Source of the DNA: Rhipicephalus microplus | Taxonomy: Eukaryota > Arthropoda > Arachnida > Ixodida > Ixodidae | DNA: 64,000 nucleotides | Assembly: GCF_043290135.1 (NCBI RefSeq) | Contig: NC_134702.1 | Span: 197,316,491-197,380,490, forward strand | Reading direction: 5' to 3' | Part shown: piece after piece, positions 10,395 to 19,600 of the stretch | Layout of the letters: the number at the start of each line of letters is the position of its first letter | How positions within the stretch are numbered: the stretch's first letter is position 1 | The notes under the pieces: model-generated | Told to the model about the DNA's origin: nothing | The model's input: only the letters and a program-made list of their open reading frames with translations | Database searches by the model: none | Made by a program: the position numbers and the translations under genes

Positions 10395-12100
10395 TTGGCA
10401 GATCCCAGGTGGAGTGGGATTCAATATTATGCGAAGCAAGAATAAGAAAGGTTGATATGTCACTTTAAAGTCAGTAGAACATTACGAGGTGGAGGTAAAT
10501 CATGCGGTACATGACTTCCGTGTCATGATTATCATCTTTGGATGTGTCGTTTACCTTTGTCATATGTTCACGTACCATTATGCCAAATTTGGTATATATA
10601 AAGCTGGCGAAACGGCCGCGAGCACGCTATTAGCGTGGTACGTTCTTGTTCTTACATGACAGGTGTGTCAGGATTGTCGTGTTTGCACCAGCCATATCTT
10701 TCTTCATCCATTGACGTCACGTAACACCAAATTTGATATATTTAGAGCTAGCGAAACGACCGCCAGCGCATCATGAAGGGCCCAATATACTCCAATTTAG
10801 AGTTGACATGCGCGCACGCTGGCAAAACGCGTTAGCGCAACGCCAGCACTCTATAATCTTACCGCAGGCGTGACCGGCGCGACCAGCGTACGTCGGCGTG
10901 GCCCGATGGCAACCGGTGCAAAATTCGCGCCGATGCGCTACCCAGACTACACTGCGTCTCTCTCTTTTCATGACGGAGGGATGGCGCACGCGCTGTAACG
11001 CGCATGCGTCAAAGCAACGCAGTGCGGCCCACGCCTACAAGTATGCGACAGGACCGGTGACTGGCGTGTCAACGCCTGCATGACGCGAGGAAATGAACGC
11101 CGGCGAGCACGCGCACCGCGTCACGTCTAATTGTATTGGCGCCTTGACTGTGGCATGCAGTGAAGTTCTCATATCACACATCTCATGATTATCATGTTTG
11201 CATCAGTAATATACCTTCATCATCTAATGGCGTCACGTTATACCAAATTTGGCATATGTGAAGCTAGCGAACCGGCCGTGAGCGCATCATGAGTGGGGCC
11301 ATGTTGTTACCTGACGCGCATGTCGTGATTATCATGTTTGAATGTGTCATTAGCTATGTCGTCCGTTCGCGACACGTAATACCGAGTTTCGTACATGTGA
11401 AACTAACGAAGCAGCCGCCAGCGCATCTTGAGCGTAGCATGTAGTCATGTTGTTACATGAAACGCATCTCAATTTTATCATGTATGCACCGGTATTACAC
11501 ATTCGTCATCCATTCACGTCCATTATTAAGAAATTTCATATATTGGAAGCTAGCGAAATGACCGTAAGCGCATCATGAGCGTAGCATGTCGTCATGTTCT
11601 TACATGACAAGTATGTAATAATCATTATCTTCGCACCAGCCACATACCTTCGTTATCCATTCACGTACCGTGATACTGAATTTGGTATATGTGTGTGATA
11701 CCGAAATGACCACGTGCGCATCTCGAGCGTGGCATGTAGTCATGTTGTTACATCGCACGCATGTCATGATTTTTATGTTAGGGTCGGTCGCTTGTGTTCC
11801 CCATGCAATCGTGCCATGCTATAGAAGTTTTGCAACATACCATGTGACCGAAACTGCCGCAAGAGCTGCAGGACCATTAAATGTAAAACATGACATTCAT
11901 CAGCCACATGTCGTGATTTTCATGCTATGATGAGTCAAATATGTTCTTTATGCTGTCATGTTATGCCATACCAAGTTTGGTATCGATACCATTATCGAAA
12001 CGGCCAGGAGAGCTAAAAGTCATAGGCGGATAGATAGATAGATTAGATAGATAGATAGATAGATAGATATATGGATAGATGTATAGATAGATAGATAGAG

Positions 12101-12152
<52 letters not shown>

Positions 12153-12195
12153 GCGCGTTAAGTCACTGAAGTTTGCTAAGAAATGTTCGCATTTA
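10395..12195 (+). repeat. Composite dispersed repeat, copy A: head, ~147-bp units, (GATA)n tail
   Basis: The head starts TTGGCAGATCCCAGG and includes ATGCGAAGCAAGAATAAG and GGTTGATATGTCACTTTAAA. It is followed by repeated units, each with a version of ATACCAAATTTGGTATAT, GAAGCTAGCGAAACGGCC, GCGCATCATGAGCGTAGCAT and a stretch of alternating TCATGATTATCATGTTT. Starts of successive units (for example 10583, 10729, 11381, 11527, 11675) are about 146-150 bp apart. The array ends in (GATA/TAGA)n at about 12027-12152 and the tail AAATGTTCGCATTTA. Copy B at 40869-42678 has the same head, units and tail in the same order, so this is one transposable or mobile-satellite family. It shows no coding capacity. 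A CG-rich block at about 10775-11170 lacks the unit motifs and looks like a separate insertion. Confidence 0.8.
12027..12152. repeat. (GATA)n microsatellite
   Basis: Tetranucleotide TAGA/GATA tract with a few interruptions, at the 3' part of composite repeat A. Open frames over it are artefacts of serine, isoleucine and tyrosine repeats. Confidence 0.95.
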
Positions 12196-12777
12196 ATGAA
12201 AGTGGCTCTGTCCCGTATACTTCCGTGTACCTCCAGGAGACCAGAAAACGAGTAAGCACTGCTCGGCACAAGCTGCACCAGAATGTTTGGGCACTTTCCC
12301 GATTGTTACAAATTGTTCTGTATGAGATTACACGCAGTACACCAGTACTACATCCCTTTTTCAAACTTAAGTGAGCACCAGAGATTACACTGGAAAGTTT
12401 GATCACTGATGTATAGAGGATTTAGAGAAACCGCCAATGTGTTTTGGCACCGGTTCAATCACGACGCGCATGTGCTTTGTATGTGCTCCGTTGGCCGATA
12501 CGTAGACACGTTCCGACCGCTGGGCATACCTTAGAATTATTTTGAGCCGACGGTATAGCAAATGGGATTCAATTCACAATATAGGCACAGACTTCATGAG
12601 TAACTTGTAATTCATAAGTCGAAAGTGGGTTCTAGGTGGTAAATTGTTCAGCGTGCTTGAATACTATAGCAGCGCTTCCTAGAACTTCACAATAGTATAC
12701 AGTGCATGCAAAGTTTCTTGCTGCCACCAACTATCTCTGTTTGTGTGGGCGATCATTCTGTCACAAAAGTGTTATAT
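12196..12777. other. Stretch without recognised feature
   Basis: Nothing coding or structural was identified between composite repeat A and the TTAA-bounded element. Confidence 0.4.
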
Positions 12778-13357
12778 TTAAGTGCGAATGCACTTTATAA
12801 GTGACCCTGAATCCGCCATCTGTGATGCGCCTCCTCCTCTCCCCTAGCAACGGCGCGAGGATCGGAGAGGAGCGTCTCTAGCAACGGCGCAGTGACGTCA
12901 CACACCACGTGATTGCGCGCGCTCCGCCCTCCGCTCCGTGGCTGCGCGTGCCGCGCAACCACGACTTGCTCGAGATCGGCAAGTCGTCATAGGTATGGAT
13001 CAATCGCAGGCATCAACCTCGAATGCAATACCTCCAACACCGAGTACAACGCAACCAAATGCGAGCATTGCACGCGTCGTTGATGATGTCGCGCCGGCTG
13101 AAGACAATGCAGCGCGGCGAAGGGCCCGTGATGCCGAGTGCAAGCGGGCGAAGCGAGCCACGGACATAAACATCGTTTTTGTGCGAATTTACTCTTTCAT
13201 ATAGGCGTAAATTCACCAAAATTTCCCTAGAGGGTCTAATGGTTCCTGGGAATCGCAATGTGATCATACGGGGGAGTTTACGTTATTTCACTGGCGAATG
13301 CCAACGGACTTTAACTTTACTCCCCCTCATAGCATCACCCCGTGCATTCGCACTTAA
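12778..13357. mobile_element. TTAA-bounded non-autonomous element with 16-bp inverted ends
   Basis: The left end TTAAGTGCGAATGCAC (12778-12793) is exactly inverted at 13342-13357 (GTGCATTCGCACTTAA). TTAA at both outer edges fits the piggyBac insertion target, although TTAA is palindromic and may simply be part of the inverted repeat. Inside is a CG-rich, promoter-like part (about 12830-12960) and a short open frame from 12993 (MDQSQASTSN, then AARRRARDAECKRAKRA), the basic repeat type seen as short fragments in tick repeats. It ends in a region with no transposase. About 580 bp, so non-autonomous. Confidence 0.65.
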
Positions 13358-14301
13358 CTATGTTCACCCTCAAGGAAATGCTTGGGAGTTTTTTTTGTTG
13401 TAGTAGTCCTTTGTCTAGTTTTGTTCGCAGAGTAAAATACTTTGCTATGTACGCTTTGCACGGCATCGATGAATCTGGTGAGCGCTATGTCTCACAGTAT
13501 CTCATAGTACAGAGGCACGGTTTCTAATCTAACGAGGAAAAGTTGTTTGTGTCATGGTGATTCGCATTGCAGTGTTGTCTCCGCCACGCACTGCTCCCTA
13601 TTCTTTACATCTTCCAACCTCAACAGGGTTTTTTAGCGAAAATCGCTGAGCAATAAAATAATTATAGATGAGCACTACACGTCTCTAATTAGTGCAGTGT
13701 GCTCATGCGCCATATAGAGCATGTCAGAATTCTTTTCAGTCTGTCAAGCTTTGCGATTCACAGGAAATTGTTCAATGAACATTGTAATAATACCTCAAGA
13801 GAAAAATCTTTAGTCCGAAATTCGCAGCGCTTAACCAGAAATAACAAAATTTTCATTTTGTGGTAACACGATTCCACTGCTTAATTTTCGCCAGCCTTGT
13901 TTTAAAGTTCGCAAAATTGAAACATTATCACACCACTGCATGCCACCTAGCACGCTGCGTTTTTAATGTCCTCAAATGTAGGTTCAAGGAATTATCAAAT
14001 ACAGTTCAAAAAGGAAGGTTGCTTCAACAGGCTATGGATGATTAAGATGGAAGTTAGGCGATGGCAGAATGGTAACGATATAAAAAAACATCGACGTAAA
14101 AGCGGCCGCCACGTGCAAATGTGATAAGAGACCGCATGCAGAACAGGTGACCAGTAAAAGAGCGAGGGGTTGTAGGATGCACCGTCTGCTATCAGCTTCC
14201 GGTTCGAGAAGAGTAGACGACGGCAAACCGATTCGCCACAAGCCTCAGATTATTGGGGATTTGCGCATTCGGTCGCCCATTTATTTTCGTCCTGATAAAC
14301 C
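13358..14301. other. Stretch without recognised feature
   Basis: Scattered short open frames only. No splice-bounded exon, repeat boundary or RNA gene was recognised. Confidence 0.4.
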
Positions 14302-14451
14302 ATGGTCTGTTGTTCAGCCGTTGGTTGCTCCAACTCGAGCGTGCAAGGCAAACGCAGGTATCGATTGCCATATAATGAGTTCAAAAACGAGGTGGGCCAC
14401 AAGTGCGAAGAGAGCCACAGCGACAGGCAGCCTTTGAGTACTGAACTTTGA
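14302..14451 (+). pseudogene. Isolated N-terminal half of a THAP zinc finger, 49 codons
   Basis: ATG at 14302 opens MVCCSAVGCSNSS followed by GKRRYRLPY. This matches the start of THAP domains (M-x-CCAVGC-x-N, then basic residues and a P), including the first zinc Cys pair, and runs to a TGA at 14449. The second half of the C2CH finger (C-x2-H, DAVPTLF-type box) is absent. It may be exon 1 of a THAP gene or transposase with the downstream exon lost, or a truncated copy. Its sequence differs clearly from the THAP exon of the P-like element at 2933, so it belongs to another THAP family. Confidence 0.6.
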
Positions 14452-14617
14452 AGCCAGAGTGTGCGAAAACCATTTTATCATAGGTACGTGTGTATTCCAC
14501 ACTAAAAAAAAGCTTACGCATAAATTTCTTGCGAATAATATACTGAGAAATAAATTGTCTCGCAGGCGCGCCCAGCAAAAATATTATGAGAACGAGTGGG
14601 CGAAATCTACCGGCCTC

Positions 14618-14654
<37 letters not shown>

Positions 14655-14655
14655 T
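14618..14655. repeat. (TA)n microsatellite
   Basis: Nearly pure TA dinucleotide tract next to the fold-back repeat. Confidence 0.9.
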
Positions 14656-14679
14656 TATAATCATGAGTTATAACAGACA

Positions 14680-14885
14680 ATGATGCCAAGGAAAGTAAAG
14701 GGGAAGGTATTAAACCAAATTATAACGTAAATATGAAGAAAGGTGGGTGAAAAGATAACTTGCCGTGGGCAGGATCCGACATCTTGAGGATCCTGCCATC
14801 GGCAAGTTAACTTTTCACCCACTTTTCTTCATATTTAAATTAAAATTTGGTCTAATATCTTCCCCTAAACTTTCCTTAGCATTAT
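14680..14885. repeat. Fold-back repeat with ~98-nt arms
   Basis: The left arm (about 14680-14777: ATGCCAAGGAAAGTAAAGG, ATATGAAGAAAGGTGGGTG, AACTTGCCGTGGGCAGGATC) is inverted at about 14788-14885 with scattered mismatches, around a 10-nt centre. The arms resemble the end of a dispersed tick repeat also seen at 1625-1680. The remaining length is stem only, so the transcript would form one long hairpin. Confidence 0.8.
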
Positions 14886-14967
14886 TCTCAGTTAGATCTC
14901 ATTAGTAGTGTGTAAAAACACGGAAAAGAGAGCCCTGAGGTGTACAATTCTTTCTTTCCATATATAT

Positions 14968-15140
14968 TGTCACGAGCGGTTGCAATGCACGGCGCATACA
15001 GCGCGAATGAACATTCAGACAAAAGGTGAAGAAGGAAGACGACGTTGTGTGGGCTGTCTCGAGACCCCTTGTGGAAGTAAACGCGAACCATCCAGGCTCG
15101 CCTGTTTTTCAACCTTTTCGTGTACTTCTTGCGTGTAACA
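14968..15140 (+). repeat. 5' LTR of the intact gypsy element
   Basis: 173 bp, TGTCACGAGCGG through GCGTGTAACA. Followed at once by TTTGGTGGAGC, the position of the primer-binding site (starts TGG two bases in); the priming tRNA is not identified. No TATA box inside; the flanking (TA)n tract lies just upstream. Confidence 0.95.
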
Positions 15141-15247
15141 TTTGGTGGAGCTGTGCTGGGTACCTCCCACGACCTACGACGGAGCCGTCAGCACCAGAAC
15201 TTCGTAGAAGCCGTCGCCTTGCCGGACTTTCGCCATCGCGCCCCGAC

Positions 15248-16594
15248 ATGTCTCTGGAGCAAAATGACCCCCTCAGCAATACCTCGGCAAGACCACCGCT
15301 GTATCAGCATTACCGAGAGCCACGGCCGTTCTCAGCAAAGCCAGGGGAAGACTTCGATGAATGGCTGACCCATTACGAAAGGGTAAGCCAATGCAACAAC
15401 TGGAACCCGGCCAGCCAGCTCAGGCATGTCGTTTTTTATTTGACGGACACGGCCCTGGTTTGGTATGAAAACCACGCCGACACGCTTACTACATGGAGCA
15501 GTCTTATTGAAGAAATGAAGAAGTGCTTTAGCGACTCGGACACTAAGAAGAAACGAGCGGAAACAGCTTTAGCTCAGAGAGCTCAGGTGATCGGCGAGAC
15601 TTGCACGACATATATTGAAGAAGTTCTCAAGCTGTGTAAGACCATCGACTCTCGAATGCCCGAGGAAGATAAAGTGGGACACCTTTTAAAAGGTATTGCG
15701 GAAGACGTCTATAACTTCCTCATTGGAAAAGACAACCTGAACACCGTATCAGACGTGATTCGGCACTGCCGCACATTCGAGGCGCTGAAAACTCGCCGAA
15801 TCACGCCGAAGTTTGGACGGCTAGCCAATGTCACGACTGTGGCCAGCGTTGACGCGATTCCGCAGACAGACCTCTCAGCTACCATTCGGCAGATTGTCCG
15901 TGAGGAGCTCCTGCGGCACGAAGAACAAACGCGTTATGCGGTGCCGCGTTGCGCCTCCGTCGCTTTCCGAGACGCCGTCTGCGCATCTCCTCCGGCTACT
16001 TGGCAGCATTCGGTGAATGCTGCGGATTGTAACAGCTACCGACACGACCCGCATTATGGCCAGACCGAACAACGCCATTACGACTCGATTGATCGGCGTT
16101 TTGATCAGCATCCACGCGACGTTCGCCCACGAAGACCCAGCACTGCCTACGACATCCAAGGGGAGGGGATGAGTTACTCGCAGCCTGTGGCCGCTGTGGA
16201 ATATTTCAATCAGCGTCCGGAAGTTCGCCCTCTGCCCGTGTGTTACAACTGTGGCACGCCTGGCCACATAGCTAGGTATTGTAACCGACGTCGGGCATTC
16301 AGCAATGGACAGTCGGGATCGTTTATGCAATACGGTGGTCGTGCAATGGACACTAATAGGCCAGGAAACACCACTTTTGAAGGCTACTTCCGAGAAGAAA
16401 GAAGCCGTCACTTCCCTCTGGACAGCTATTCTGGAGAACAAGAAAGGTATCGAAACCGTTACCGCTCTCCTGCCTCCGAACGTACTCTGACACCACCACC
16501 AGCTTTCCGAGCGTCTCGATCTCCATCTCCCAGACGGCGTGTGACGTCATCATCTCCTCGACGCCGCTTCGCGTCACCACCGCCGGGAAACTAG
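15248..16594 (+). CDS. gag: Gag polyprotein of the intact gypsy element
   Basis: Structural protein that would form the retrotransposon particle and bind its RNA. The first in-frame ATG is 15248 (MSLEQNDP), giving 449 residues, but the frame is open from 15026 with no stop. A basic motif upstream of the ATG (RRSRRLAGL, about 15203-15229) is also present in Gag of the second gypsy element, so translation may start earlier at a non-AUG codon. The capsid region (retrotransposon Gag type) includes FDEWLTHYERVSQCNNW and FYLTDTALVWYENH. A CCHC zinc knuckle CYNCGTPGHIARYC lies at 16241-16282. The C-terminal tail is rich in Ser, Pro and Arg. The stop TAG at 16592 directly follows a slippery heptamer. 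Confidence 0.9.
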   Translation: MSLEQNDPLSNTSARPPLYQHYREPRPFSAKPGEDFDEWLTHYERVSQCNNWNPASQLRHVVFYLTDTALVWYENHADTLTTWSSLIEEMKKCFSDSDTKKKRAETALAQRAQVIGETCTTYIEEVLKLCKTIDSRMPEEDKVGHLLKGIAEDVYNFLIGKDNLNTVSDVIRHCRTFEALKTRRITPKFGRLANVTTVASVDAIPQTDLSATIRQIVREELLRHEEQTRYAVPRCASVAFRDAVCASPPATWQHSVNAADCNSYRHDPHYGQTEQRHYDSIDRRFDQHPRDVRPRRPSTAYDIQGEGMSYSQPVAAVEYFNQRPEVRPLPVCYNCGTPGHIARYCNRRRAFSNGQSGSFMQYGGRAMDTNRPGNTTFEGYFREERSRHFPLDSYSGEQERYRNRYRSPASERTLTPPPAFRASRSPSPRRRVTSSSPRRRFASPPPGN

Positions 16595-16625
16595 CCAGCG
16601 CGGCCGATGGAGGTGAGGTCGCTGG
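16585..16625 (+). promoter_or_regulatory. Programmed -1 ribosomal frameshift signal between gag and pol
   Basis: G GGA AAC at 16585-16591 is in the gag frame and has the X XXY YYZ form used for -1 frameshifting. The next codon is the gag stop TAG. Slipping back one base continues as CTA GCC AGC and stays open through pol to 20115. Downstream CCAGCG (16595-16600) pairs perfectly with CGCTGG (16620-16625), a 6-bp stem with a 19-nt loop only 3 nt after the heptamer; a pseudoknot is possible but not shown. Confidence 0.75.
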
Positions 16626-19600
16626 AAAATCTTTGCTGCCGACTCGGATACCTCCACCTATCTTCATGCTGAAGAATAAGGTTAATGTACTTATTGATGG
16701 CGTTTCTACCATGGCTTTAGTCGACACGGGAGCAACTGTTTCTGTCATGAGTGTGGTGTTCAAAAATCTGCTGGGACGCAAGGTTATGTTTCATTGGGAC
16801 CACAGCACAAGCTTTCGTGGAGTGAGTGGGGACTCATTATACCCGGTTGGTGTGTGTAACGTGGATGTCTCCTTGGGTGGTCAAACCTTTAACACTGAGT
16901 TTACCGTGCTTCCGCGTTCCACACACGATGTAATTCTCGGCATTGACTTTTTGAAATTGTGTGGCGCCAATGTTGACTGCCGAACAGGAGAACTCAGTAT
17001 TTGCGGAAGTGTGTCCTCTGCGCTCTTAGAAGAATCATCCCAGCAAGAGAGTGTGTTTTGTGTTTCTGAAGACACTGTTGTGCCCGCTTTATCCGCGATG
17101 CGCGTTCCTGTTGTTTGTTCGTCTTCTGTTAGTACTTCGTTCGATGTTGCAGTGGAACCGGTCCATAGAAACTGTCTTAAGAAAAATGTGTTGGTTCCGT
17201 ATTGTATGGTTTCAGTTACCGATGGATGCGCAGGGCTATGGACGCTAAATTGCTCCACTGAAGCAGTAGTGCTGTCTCAAGGCCTAAAACTTGCTACGTT
17301 TCAGGGAGAGTCATTTATACCTATGGCAGTGCTTACAGAACTACCGGATACAGCACAAACCAGTGTCTCGCACACCGCAAACGAACACATGCTCGGAATG
17401 GTAGCTACATCGCTCAGTGACCATGAACGTCGTGTTTTGATGGCCCTGCTTTCGAAACACTCTTCAATATTCGACTTTGCACAGCACGACGGCCCCACAT
17501 CGATTCCTGCATCCCGTACTCGCCATCGCATCAACACAGGATCCGCTGAACCGATTCGTCAAAAACCATATCGTGTGTCCTCTGCGGAGCGAAAGATCAT
17601 CAGCGCTCAAGTCGAAGAAATGATGGGTAAAGGAGTAATTCGGGAATCGTCTAGCCCTTGGGCAGCTCCAGTGATACTGGTGAAGAAGAAAGACGGCACG
17701 TGGCGATTCTGTGTCGATTACCGTCGCCTAAATGCCGTTACTAGGAAAGACGTATACCCACTCCCACGAATTGACGACGCCATCGATTGCCTCTTTGCGG
17801 CTTCTTACTTCTCTTCTGTGGATTTACGATCAGGTTACTGGCAAATCCCTATGCACCCGGATGACAGAGAGAAGACCGCTTTTGTAACGCCCGACGGACT
17901 ATTTGAATTCAACGTGATGCCTTTCGGGCTTTGTAACGCCCCCGCAACGTTTGAAAGGTTCATGGACACTATACTTCGCGGTTTGAAGTGGGAAGTTTGT
18001 ATGTGCTACCTAGACGACGTTGTGATCTTCGGCCGAACATTTCGTGAGCATAACGAGCGCCTGGACTTGGTACTAAACTGCTTGAGGAAGGCCGGCCTTG
18101 TGCTTAATTCTAAAAAGTGCCATTTTGGTGAACGACAGACACTTGTGCTGGGACACCTGATCGACAAAGAAGGTATACGACCAGATCCACAAAAGACAAC
18201 AGCTGTGGAGGCATTCGAGGCACCTCGCTCTGTGAAGCAGCTACGAAGTTTTTTAGGGTTATGCTCCTACTTTCGCCGTTTCATTCCCAAATTTGCTGAC
18301 ATAGCTCATCCGCTCACATGCCTTCTCCAAAAAGGTGTTCCTTTCGAGTGGAGCTCGGAATGCGACTCATCGTTTCGGCAGCTAAAGCTACTGTTGACGT
18401 CCCAGCCTATTCTTCGCCACTTCAATCCGTCATCACCGACAGAAGTTCATACCGATGCTAGTGGTGTTGGCATTGGCGCCGTACTAGTTCAGCGTGTCGG
18501 CGACAGCGAGCATGTGATATCGTACGCTAGCCGCTCATTGAGTCGCCCCGAGCGCAACTACACTGTCACCGAACAAGAGTGTCTGGCGGTCGTCTTCGCT
18601 GTGCAACGGTTCCGATCGTATCTCTACGGGCGCCCCTTTACTGTCGTCACGGATCATCACTCTCTATGCTGGCTTGTGAATCTTCGGGATCCCTCTGGTC
18701 GACTAGCACGCTGGGCGCTCCGTCTGCAGGAGTATGATTTCGTTGTTTCCTACAAGAGCGGCCGGCGACACGCTGATGCTGATTGTCTCTCTCGCCTGCC
18801 ACTCCCAACGACTGAATGTGACGCGGACAACTTTGATGAATACATCGCTTTTGTGTCCACGGGATTTCCGGATATGGATACCTTCATATCAGAGCAGAGG
18901 AAAGACGACAGCTTACAGCCGCTATTCGCGGCCGCGCGGGAGTCCGCTGCAGACAATCGTTTTCGCTTACGTGACGGCGCCCTATATAAGACGAACTTCT
19001 CGGCTACCGGTGCGCGCTACCTTTTGGTTGTCCCCAAGAGCCTTCGCAGTCACGTATTATCTGCCATGCACGACGAACCAACTTCCGGACATCTTGGATG
19101 CACAAGAACACTCTACCGTGCTCAGGAACGCTTTTATTGGCCCCGGATGCGCAATGATACCGAACGGTACGTCGCCAGCTGCACCCAATGTCAGCGTTAC
19201 AAGCGACCAACTGACGCGCCGTCTGGTCGCCTTCAGCCTGTTTCGCCTCCTAGCACCCCCTTTGAGCAAGTTGGTATAGATCTTCTGGGCCCTTTTCCGC
19301 GATCCACAGACGGCAATCGTTGGGTCATCGTTTGCGTAGACCACTTAACCCGTTATTGTGAGACGGCAGCACTGCCGTCGGCCACAGCAAAAGACGTTTC
19401 CATCTTCTTGCTGTTTCAAGTTATCCTCAGACACGGACCTCCTCGCATCGTAATCAGCGACCGTGGGCGGCAATTTACCGCGGATGTTGTCGAAGAGACC
19501 CTTCGTCTGTGCTCATCAAGCTTCCGCCATTCCACTCCATACCATCCACAGACTAATGGTCTAGTGGAACGCACGAACCGAACGCTTGCCAACATGCTGT

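Noticed and set aside
10395..12195. CRISPR-like array because of regular ~147-bp spacing
   Set aside because: The whole unit is repeated, there are no short repeats with unique spacers, and the setting is a eukaryotic genome.
12027..12278. Open frame of Leu/Ser/Ile/Tyr repeats over the (GATA)n tract
   Set aside because: Pure microsatellite artefact; the same holds for frames over 42385-42634, 20323-20412 and 55291-55400.
15875..16781. Minus-strand open frames over gag and the gag-pol junction
   Set aside because: Shadows of the intact gypsy coding frames; no domains on that strand.
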